Under the pieces are notes generated by a model that was not told the origin of the DNA, searched no databases, and saw only the letters and a list, made by a program, of their open reading frames with translations. A program made the translations under genes and the position numbers. Positions 1-5,169 of a stretch of 5,169 nucleotides of DNA are shown here, one piece after another (within the stretch, counting starts at the first letter, position 1; each line of letters begins with the position of its first letter). Source of the stretch: M3007 sp031398055 (GTDB lineage Bacteria > Bacteroidota > Bacteroidia > Chitinophagales > Saprospiraceae). The stretch spans positions 1 to 5,169 of the forward strand of contig JANNMS010000200.1 of NCBI GenBank assembly GCA_031398055.1, given 5' to 3'.

Positions 1-34
1 CCTATGTTCCTATGTGTTCAAAAAAAATCAAAAA

Positions 35-1192
35 ATGGAAAAAATAGGAGTGCTCGGCGCGGGTTCGATGGGCATCGGGATTGCCGAAGTGGCGGCCAAA
101 GCAGGGCATCAGGTGGTGATTTGCGACAACCATATTTCGGCTTTGTCCAAGGCCAGCAAAATGGTGCAGGACACGTTCAAAAAATTGGTGGATCGCGGCA
201 AAATTGCCGACAGCGAGGCCTACCAAATGTTCAGTTTGATGAAATTTACGGATCACGCCAGCGAATTCCGGGACTGTTCGATGGTCATCGAAGCCATTTT
301 GGAGGACATCGAAGTGAAACAGGTGGCATTCAAAAGCCTCGAAGCGGTGGTTTCAAAAGATACGATTTTGGGCACGAACACTTCTTCGTTGTCCATTTCC
401 GGCATCGCAGCGCAGTTGGTCCACCCGGAAAGATTGGTGGGCATCCATTTTTTCAACCCAGCCCCGGTGATGAAATTGGTCGAAATCATCCCTGGCCTGC
501 AAACCAACCAACAAACCATCGAAGTGGCGCGGAAAATGATCGATTCGTGGGGGAAAATCACGGTGCAGACCAAGGACACGCCCGGTTTTATCGTCAATCG
601 CGTGGCGCGGCCTTTTTATGGCGAGTCGATGCGGATTTTTGACGAGGGCATCGCCGACGAACCGACGATCGATTGGGCGATGCGCGAAATCGGCGGTTTT
701 CGGATGGGGCCGTTCGAATTGATGGATTACATCGGCAACGATATCAATTACAAAGTGACCCAGACCATTTTCGAGGCCTTCTATTTTGACCCGCGTTACC
801 GCCCTTCTTTTACCCAAAAACGTTTGGTGGATGCCCATTTTTTTGGAAAAAAAGCAGGCCGCGGCTTTTATGATTATTCCGAAAATGCCGTGAAACCCGA
901 ACCGACGAAAAACAAAGAACTGGGCAAGGAAATTTTTAAACGCATTTTGGTGATGTTGATAAACGAAGCGGCAGAAACACTTTATCTGCGCGTCGCCAGC
1001 CGTGACGACATTGATTTGGCGATGCTCAACGGCGTGAATTATCCGAAAGGCTTGCTGCGGTGGGCGGACGAATTGGGCATCGAGGCGATTGTCGAAAAAA
1101 TGGACGCGCTGCACGCCGAATATTTGGATGCGCGGTATCGGTGCAGTCCGTTGCTGCGAAAAATGGCGCGGGAGGGGAAGAGTTTTTATTGA
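35..1192 (+). CDS. NAD-dependent 3-hydroxyacyl-CoA dehydrogenase (PaaH/Hbd-like)
   Basis: The product is predicted to oxidise (S)-3-hydroxyacyl-CoA to 3-oxoacyl-CoA with NAD+ in the cytoplasm, as in beta-oxidation, phenylacetate breakdown or butanoate metabolism. The N-terminal Rossmann fold shows GAGSMG at residues 8-13 and an acidic D31 at the end of the second strand, which favours NAD over NADP. The family signature HFFNPAPVMKLVE spans 138-150. S117, H138, E150 and N188 keep the spacing of the catalytic Ser/His/Glu/Asn of mitochondrial HAD, so the enzyme should be active. The first C-terminal 3HCDH domain covers about 184-280 and ends in GRGFYDYSE. A second, shorter copy covers about 298-385, which explains why it is longer than single-domain enzymes of about 280-290 residues. 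I chose ATG at 35 because the fold starts immediately (MEKIGVLGAG). A GTG at 14 would add seven Lys/Asn-rich residues. No neighbouring acyl-CoA gene is visible, so the pathway cannot be assigned. Confidence 0.93.
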   Translation: MEKIGVLGAGSMGIGIAEVAAKAGHQVVICDNHISALSKASKMVQDTFKKLVDRGKIADSEAYQMFSLMKFTDHASEFRDCSMVIEAILEDIEVKQVAFKSLEAVVSKDTILGTNTSSLSISGIAAQLVHPERLVGIHFFNPAPVMKLVEIIPGLQTNQQTIEVARKMIDSWGKITVQTKDTPGFIVNRVARPFYGESMRIFDEGIADEPTIDWAMREIGGFRMGPFELMDYIGNDINYKVTQTIFEAFYFDPRYRPSFTQKRLVDAHFFGKKAGRGFYDYSENAVKPEPTKNKELGKEIFKRILVMLINEAAETLYLRVASRDDIDLAMLNGVNYPKGLLRWADELGIEAIVEKMDALHAEYLDARYRCSPLLRKMAREGKSFY

Positions 1193-1198
1193 AATTGG

Positions 1199-1236
1199 AG
1201 TGCGGAATTTATTCCGCACTGAATTGATTCTCAATT
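1199..1236 (+). terminator. Tandem hairpins after the dehydrogenase gene, probable terminator
   Basis: Seven bases after the stop codon, a perfect 10-bp inverted repeat (1199-1208 with 1211-1220, stem AGTGCGGAAT) is followed by a weaker A/T-rich 6-bp hairpin (1222-1227 with 1231-1236). A T/G-rich run, TTTGTGTGTTTTGG, follows at about 1238-1251, but it is not a clean U-tract. Position and stem strength support a transcription end for the upstream gene; the lack of a pure T-run keeps this moderate. Confidence 0.55.
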
Positions 1237-1249
1237 GTTTGTGTGTTTT

Positions 1250-1269
1250 GGTCGAAATAAATTTCGACC
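1250..1269. repeat. Short palindrome related to the 1199-1220 hairpin
   Basis: A perfect 9-bp inverted repeat, GGTCGAAAT (1250-1258) with ATTTCGACC (1261-1269), is separated by AA. Read on the opposite strand, the hairpin at 1199-1220 has the same centre, so both fit the core CGRAATAAATTYCG. This suggests two members of a small palindromic family, or a second half of a bipartite terminator. It could also be an operator for the lipoprotein gene 99 bp downstream; nothing in the sequence decides this. Confidence 0.5.
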
Positions 1270-1337
1270 TCCGTGCAGCGTCCCAGCCTTTTCAGTGGTA
1301 TGACATTTTGTAAACCGGTTACGCACAAGTTTCCACC

Positions 1338-1345
1338 CAATTTTG
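1338..1345 (+). promoter_or_regulatory. Weak candidate -7 element for the lipoprotein gene
   Basis: CAATTTTG matches the Bacteroidota -7 consensus TAnnTTTG at five of the six fixed positions and ends 23 bases before the start codon at 1369, which would give a short leader. No convincing -33 element (TTTG or TTG) lies at the usual spacing: the nearest TTTG, at 1307-1310, is 27 bases upstream. The rest of 1270-1368 holds no gene and no other recognisable signal. It ends in an A-rich leader with no Shine-Dalgarno sequence. Confidence 0.2.
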
Positions 1346-1368
1346 TCAACACAAAAACTTATCAAATA

Positions 1369-3141
1369 ATGAAAAGGCTCTTATTTCTGACCATGCTTTT
1401 CCTCGCCGCCATCGTTGGCTGCCGAAAAGATTCCGAATTTACCGAAACCACGATTACAGACCCGCCATTCCCAGTCGTTTATGTAAAATCCAGCATCGGC
1501 GGTACGGTCGTGGACGAATTCAACCGACCGGTTGCCGATGCCACCGTCCACCTCGCGGGCAAAGAATTTAGAACAGACCAAAACGGTGTTTTCCTATTCA
1601 AAAATGTTATTGTAAATTCAAAAGCAGCCTACGTTCGCGTCGAGCACCCGAACTTTTTTCATGGCTCGCGCACCTTGATTGTTTCCGGCGGCACACGCAA
1701 CACCGTTAAAATTCAACTCCTTTCCAACCAGTCCACCCAATTTGTCAATGCCACGTCCGGCGGCACGGCTGATTTCACTGATTTCAGTGTCGCGCTGCCA
1801 GCCGGTGGCATTGTCAAAGCGGCGAGCGGGGCTGATTTTTCGGGACAAGTCGGCGTGGCGATGAAATGGCTGAACCCGACGGACGAAAATTTTGGCTTCC
1901 AAATGCCCGGCAGATTGCAAGGAATCACGACCGACGGCTCGATTTCCGGCATGGTTTCGATGGGTATGTTGGCCATCGAATTGAAAGATGGGGCAGGTCA
2001 AAAACTCCAAATCAAACCCGGTTTCGAGGCAAATTTGCGGATGAAAGTCCCCGCTGCACTGCTTTCAAAAGCCCCAGCGACCATCCCACTTTGGTATTTT
2101 GATGAAGAAAAAGGCTACTGGCGCGAGGATGGCGAGGCCAAATTGGACGGCGGTTTTTATGTCGGGAAAGTCAAACACTTCTCGTTTTGGAACCACGATT
2201 ACAAAGACCCGCTGGTTGAAGTCCTTTTTAAAGTCGTTGATGCAGCGGGAAATCCGATTGAAAATGCGCTGGTTTCCACAAAACTGTTGTCCACCGGCCA
2301 ATTTGGAAAAGGATTCACTGACAATACTGGCCAAATCCTCGGCCTCGTTCCAAAAGATCAATTGTTGCAAGCACAGATTTTCGCCCCGTTCAATGGTTGC
2401 AACGACCCGGTTTTGGAAAAACAAATCGGTCCGTATTCCCAAAATGGGATGGAAACCTTTATCATCAATTTGCCAAATTTGCTGACCTACACCATCACCG
2501 GGACGCTGAAAGATTGCGCGGGCAACGGCGTTTTGAACGGTTACGTCAAAATTGACACGAGCAACCAAGTCGCTTTTGTGGCCAACGACGGCACTGGAAA
2601 TTTTGAAATCGAACTGATTCGCTGCACCCCAATAACTTCGGTGACGATTTTGGGATATGACATGGACAACATCAAGGTTTCGCTGCCGCAAATTGTGGAT
2701 GTCAGTTCGGGCACCGCAAACGCCGGGAACATCGAAGTTTGCGACGCGCTGGCCTCCTATTTCTTCTATAATTTTGAGGGAAAATCATATTTCAACCCCG
2801 AGCCATTTTGTTTCGCCATTGATTCGATTGCAGGCGGGGGCTTGGATTTGGTAAAAATCTGGGTTAATGACAGTTTGTTCCTAAACTTGGCTTTGTCCAA
2901 TGTGACCGGCACGGGCACTTATCCGGCCTCCAATTTTTACGCTGAGGGCAATTGGAAGGGCGATTTTGTGAACCAGGCTTGCGGACAGCCGCAGCCCAAT
3001 TGCATTTCGGTCCAAATCACGGAATTCAATGGCATGGACAATTATATTGCAGGCACTTTCGCCGGGACGGTGACCAAATTCAATACCCAACCTGCAGTGC
3101 AAATTGATGTTTCCGGCTCGTTCCGGGGGATTTTAAAATAG
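1369..3141 (+). CDS. Surface-exposed lipoprotein with carboxypeptidase-regulatory-like and other beta-sandwich modules
   Basis: The N-terminus is a lipoprotein signal: K2/R3, a hydrophobic stretch to about residue 14, and a lipobox AIVGC with lipidated C18. The next residues, RKDSE, resemble the CQKDDE lipoprotein export signal described in Capnocytophaga, so transport to the cell surface is likely. Residues about 42-116 form a carboxypeptidase regulatory-like domain (GGTVVDEFNRPVADATVHLAG, then a D/G turn). Residues about 125-275 contain VALPAGGIV, a strand-rich body and the motif LWYFDEEKGYW (241-251), recalling the extracellular module of animal FAM171 and CILP proteins and many Bacteroidota lipoproteins. 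Two further sandwich repeats follow at about 283-370 and 373-457. The C-terminal module, about 460-590, ends in a GTFAGTV...VDVSGSFRG pattern common in Bacteroidota surface proteins. There is no catalytic motif. An in-frame ATG at 1273 was rejected because it would bury the signal peptide 32 residues inside. A structural or ligand-binding surface role is inference. Confidence 0.85.
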   Translation: MKRLLFLTMLFLAAIVGCRKDSEFTETTITDPPFPVVYVKSSIGGTVVDEFNRPVADATVHLAGKEFRTDQNGVFLFKNVIVNSKAAYVRVEHPNFFHGSRTLIVSGGTRNTVKIQLLSNQSTQFVNATSGGTADFTDFSVALPAGGIVKAASGADFSGQVGVAMKWLNPTDENFGFQMPGRLQGITTDGSISGMVSMGMLAIELKDGAGQKLQIKPGFEANLRMKVPAALLSKAPATIPLWYFDEEKGYWREDGEAKLDGGFYVGKVKHFSFWNHDYKDPLVEVLFKVVDAAGNPIENALVSTKLLSTGQFGKGFTDNTGQILGLVPKDQLLQAQIFAPFNGCNDPVLEKQIGPYSQNGMETFIINLPNLLTYTITGTLKDCAGNGVLNGYVKIDTSNQVAFVANDGTGNFEIELIRCTPITSVTILGYDMDNIKVSLPQIVDVSSGTANAGNIEVCDALASYFFYNFEGKSYFNPEPFCFAIDSIAGGGLDLVKIWVNDSLFLNLALSNVTGTGTYPASNFYAEGNWKGDFVNQACGQPQPNCISVQITEFNGMDNYIAGTFAGTVTKFNTQPAVQIDVSGSFRGILK

Positions 3142-3151
3142 AAAAATGAAC

Positions 3152-3204
3152 TGCCGTGAAAAGAAAAGACATTTTTTAAAAAAATGTCTTTTCTTTTCAC
3201 GGCA
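3152..3204. terminator. Perfect 26-bp inverted repeat with 1-base spacer, probable terminator or attenuator
   Basis: Bases 3152-3177 are the exact reverse complement of 3179-3204, leaving only A3178 between the arms. The base of the stem is GC-containing (TGCCGTG), the middle is purine-rich on one arm and pyrimidine-rich on the other, and the centre is T6 facing A7. The inner stem GACAT6 is followed on both strands by TTTTCTTTTC, so it could act as a bidirectional terminator although no U-tract follows the full stem. It begins 10 bases after the lipoprotein stop codon and ends 24 bases before the sigma factor start, so it may end the first transcript or limit read-through into the second. Confidence 0.65.
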
Positions 3205-3228
3205 AAAAACCAACCAAATCCAATCCGA

Positions 3229-3768
3229 ATGCTCAACCAAATCATCACCGGCTGCCAACAAAAAAATCCCGCTGCGCAACGCGAGTTGTTCCGCCGTTTT
3301 GCGCCCGTGATGATGACCGTTGCCCGCCGATATGCCCACACGAGTTCCGAATCCGAGGACATTTTGCAGGAAGCGTTCGTCAAAGTTTTCAGGTCCTTTG
3401 ACCAATTCGACGGCGAGCGCGGCCACGTCGAAGGTTGGATCCGGCGAATCGTGGTGAACACCGCCATCGGAAATTGGCGGAAATACCACAAAAATTTCAA
3501 ACAGGTCGCCGAAGAATTTGCCCCCGAAATTGCTGTCGTCTGCGATGCAGATTTGGAACTTGATGCCGAAGAAATCCTCGAAATGATCGCCCGTTTGCCC
3601 CCCGGTTTTCGCATGGTTTTCAATTTGTACGCCATCGAAGGATACTCGCATGCCGAAATTGCCGAGCAACTCGGCATCGCCGAAAGTGCCTCGCGGTCGC
3701 AACTCAGCCGCGCCCGAAAACAATTGCAAGAAGCCGTTTTGTCAATCCAAAAAATGGAATTCGCATGA
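3229..3768 (+). CDS. ECF-family RNA polymerase sigma factor
   Basis: This 179-residue protein has the usual length and two-domain layout of an extracytoplasmic-function sigma-70 factor, which directs RNA polymerase to a small regulon. Sigma region 2 covers about residues 14-88, with the core-binding helix of region 2.2 at DILQEAFVKVF (44-54) and the -10 recognition helix of region 2.4 around WIRRIVVNTAIGNWRK (70-85). A short acidic linker (about 95-114) leads to sigma region 4 (about 115-170), with LPPGFRMVFNLY (123-134) and the helix-turn-helix YSHAEIAEQLGIAESASRSQ. I chose ATG at 3229 because MLNQIITGCQQ is the typical beginning. An in-frame ATG at 3184 would add 15 residues encoded largely by the right arm of the upstream palindrome. 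No Shine-Dalgarno sequence is visible. The stop codon overlaps the next start (ATGA), indicating translational coupling with its likely regulator. Confidence 0.95.
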   Translation: MLNQIITGCQQKNPAAQRELFRRFAPVMMTVARRYAHTSSESEDILQEAFVKVFRSFDQFDGERGHVEGWIRRIVVNTAIGNWRKYHKNFKQVAEEFAPEIAVVCDADLELDAEEILEMIARLPPGFRMVFNLYAIEGYSHAEIAEQLGIAESASRSQLSRARKQLQEAVLSIQKMEFA

Positions 3769-5156
3769 AAAATCTTAAACAAAATTTCGAAGAATACGCC
3801 CAATTTCAACTCCAAAATCACAAATCGGAGTTGGACGCAACCCAACTTTGGGAAAAAATAGATGCCGAACTCCGGCCAAATGGACGTCGTTTGCCGCCGG
3901 TTTGGATGTGGGTTTTGGGCATTGGCCTCGCTGCTTTTTTGGCTGGCGGGGCAGTTTATTTTTATCAATTTGAAAATGAAAAAACGGCTGCGGCGCAAAA
4001 TGTGGCTGCTGGAATGTCAGTTGGAAATTTGCCGATCGGTGAAAATCAAGAGGTTCGAAATTTTTCAAATTCAAAAAAAATGGAAAACTCCACTGCCGAA
4101 AAACCTTTGGTTGAAAATCGGACGGCTGAAAATTTTTCAAATTTGAAATTGGCAAGTTTGGAAAACCCAGCTGCCGAAAAACCACCGGTTGAAAATCAGA
4201 CAGCTGAAAATTTTTCAAATTTAAAATTGGCAAGTTTGGAAAACCCAGCTGCCAAAAAACCTACGGTTGAAAACCGGACGGCTGAAAATTTGACAACTTT
4301 TAAACAGGTTTCAAATTTAGAATTCCTGCCAATTTCGCTTGTCTTTTTGAAAAACAAGGCCATCCCAGCGCCACAAAAAGAGCCCGACCCCAGTTCAAAA
4401 TGTTACAGTTTTGGCGGCAGCGGGTTTTCGTTGAAACCCTATTTTGGAATTTACGGCGGCGCATCTTATCCTTTGAAAACTTTGGAATCGCGCACCGACG
4501 AATTCGAAGCACTCGCTGCCCGCCGCCGCGAAACCGAAACCGTTTTGGAAGCCGTCCAAATCGGTGGATTTGTCGGGATGAAACACCCGAGCGGCATTTT
4601 TGGCGAGGCGGGCGCGGAATTTCAAAGAATCAACGAGCGGTTCGATTGGTCGTCCACCCGCCGCGATACTTTTGGGCAAATTGCAATCTCGACCATCATT
4701 ATCAACGCGCCGGGCGACACCACTTTTTTTAAGGACACCATCGACCTCGTCCGCGAAACCAAGACCATCAAAAAGACTTTCAACAATTACCGCACGCTCA
4801 GTTTGCCCATCGCTGTTGGTTTTGAATTCAATCGCGGCGGGCGTTTTTTGCCGTACCTGAAATTAGGCGCGGCCATCAATTTGACGTTCAAACAAAAAGC
4901 AGAAATCGCCGACGCGACCGGGCGTTCGCAACTTTTTATTTCTGAAAATGCAGGGACTGACCACCCGTTTCGCACAAAAATCGGCATCTCGCCTTTCGTG
5001 AATGTGGGTGCGCGTTTTCATTTGAAAAATGGTTTGAGTGCTTTTGGCGAGGTGCGGTATTTGCACCATTCCACAGAAATTACTTCCGAAAATTACCCGG
5101 TTCGGCAGAAATATGGGCTGCCGGGGGCGAATTTGGGGTTGGTTTGGGGGTTTTGA
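3765..5156 (+). CDS. Putative anti-sigma/envelope sensor: one inner-membrane helix plus C-terminal beta-barrel-like domain
   Basis: This 463-residue protein starts inside the sigma gene's stop codon. Residues 1-45 are polar and helical, with LWEKIDAEL (29-37) followed by basic RPNGRR, a pattern I associate with sigma-linked membrane proteins of Bacteroidota. A single transmembrane helix, about 46-67 (VWMWVLGIGLAAFLAGGAVY), should place the N-terminus in the cytoplasm. Residues about 70-215 form a low-complexity periplasmic linker with 26-residue repeats. Residues about 220-463 show alternating aromatic/glycine strands (PYFGIYGGASY, GIFGEAGAEF, LSLPIAVGFEF, FVNVGARFHL, LSAFGEVRYLHH) and end in LGLVWGF with a terminal Phe, as in PorT-like outer-membrane barrels. 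There is no cleavable signal peptide. The role is inferred from position: the cytoplasmic segment may hold the sigma factor while the distal domain senses the envelope. No canonical anti-sigma zinc motif (HxxxCxxC) is present. It might instead be a structural protein linking the two membranes. Confidence 0.75.
   Translation: MKNLKQNFEEYAQFQLQNHKSELDATQLWEKIDAELRPNGRRLPPVWMWVLGIGLAAFLAGGAVYFYQFENEKTAAAQNVAAGMSVGNLPIGENQEVRNFSNSKKMENSTAEKPLVENRTAENFSNLKLASLENPAAEKPPVENQTAENFSNLKLASLENPAAKKPTVENRTAENLTTFKQVSNLEFLPISLVFLKNKAIPAPQKEPDPSSKCYSFGGSGFSLKPYFGIYGGASYPLKTLESRTDEFEALAARRRETETVLEAVQIGGFVGMKHPSGIFGEAGAEFQRINERFDWSSTRRDTFGQIAISTIIINAPGDTTFFKDTIDLVRETKTIKKTFNNYRTLSLPIAVGFEFNRGGRFLPYLKLGAAINLTFKQKAEIADATGRSQLFISENAGTDHPFRTKIGISPFVNVGARFHLKNGLSAFGEVRYLHHSTEITSENYPVRQKYGLPGANLGLVWGF
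4059..4304 (+). repeat. In-frame 78-bp tandem repeats in the periplasmic linker
   Basis: Two adjacent 78-bp units, 4125-4202 and 4203-4280, differ at only about 7 positions by my hand alignment. They encode AENFSNLKLASLENPAAEKP-type units of 26 residues, with AEKP/AKKP landmarks at residues 111, 137 and 163. A shorter diverged copy precedes them (NFSNSKKMENSTAEKP, from 4059), and a degenerate one follows (AENLTTFK, to 4304). The unit length is a multiple of three, so gain or loss keeps the frame and only changes linker length. Confidence 0.9.
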
Positions 5157-5169
5157 ACTTTGTTGAAAA

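Noticed and set aside
4..642. Plus-strand frame of 212 codons overlapping the dehydrogenase
   Set aside because: It is a Gly/Arg/His-rich frame shadow of the dehydrogenase with no domain signature.
353..1234. Open frame of 293 codons on the minus strand opposite the dehydrogenase
   Set aside because: It is rich in His, Arg and Phe with no recognisable domain and lies opposite a gene with a complete catalytic motif set; it is a composition shadow.
1273..1368. Upstream in-frame extension of the lipoprotein
   Set aside because: It would place 32 polar residues before a clear lipoprotein signal peptide and lipobox, so ATG at 1369 is the better start.
3152..3204. Terminal inverted repeats of an insertion sequence or MITE
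   Set aside because: The arms are separated by one base with no internal sequence, no flanking target-site duplication is evident, and no transposase is nearby.
3184..3228. Upstream in-frame ATG extending the sigma factor by 15 residues
   Set aside because: The extra residues are encoded mainly by the palindrome arm and do not fit the usual sigma N-terminus, which starts well at 3229.
3042..3998. Open frame of 318 codons on the minus strand across the sigma factor region
   Set aside because: It runs through the palindrome and opposite two well-supported plus-strand genes, and its translation shows no coherent domain or signal.
4059..4304. Possible CRISPR-like array
   Set aside because: The repeats are contiguous with no unique spacers, in frame inside a coding sequence, and encode a regular 26-residue peptide repeat.

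Overview
The window holds four complete plus-strand genes and little else. Several signs point to a member of the Bacteroidota, possibly Saprospiraceae-like. Start codons are preceded by A-rich leaders with no Shine-Dalgarno sequence. There is a lipoprotein with a Bacteroidota-style surface-export motif. An ECF sigma gene is joined to a protein with one inner-membrane helix and an outer-membrane barrel-like C-terminus, an arrangement typical of this phylum. The taxonomic call is inference; there is no rRNA or other marker gene here.

Layout: (1) 35-1192 encodes a 385-residue NAD-dependent 3-hydroxyacyl-CoA dehydrogenase with a full catalytic set and a second C-terminal domain. (2) 1193-1368 is a 176-bp intergenic stretch carrying three small hairpins, two of which share a palindromic core. 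(3) 1369-3141 encodes a 590-residue surface lipoprotein built of beta-sandwich modules. (4) 3142-3228 contains a perfect 26-bp inverted repeat with a one-base spacer. (5) 3229-3768 encodes an ECF sigma factor. It overlaps by 4 bp (ATGA) a gene at 3765-5156 whose product has a short cytoplasmic segment, one transmembrane helix, a repeat-rich periplasmic linker and a beta-barrel-like domain. No gene-free stretch exceeds 300 bases.

How they fit together: the dehydrogenase is a metabolic gene that looks unrelated to the rest and is closed off by a hairpin. The sigma factor and its overlapping partner almost certainly form one translationally coupled unit, in which the partner plausibly acts as a membrane-tethered anti-sigma factor or envelope sensor. 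The lipoprotein lies in the same orientation 87 bp upstream of the sigma gene; it could be a target or an independent gene, and the large hairpin between them suggests a transcriptional boundary or attenuator.

I do not see a clearly new multi-gene system. The items most worth a second look are the trans-envelope sigma/barrel pair, its recently duplicated 78-bp linker repeats, and the near-loopless palindrome in front of the sigma gene.
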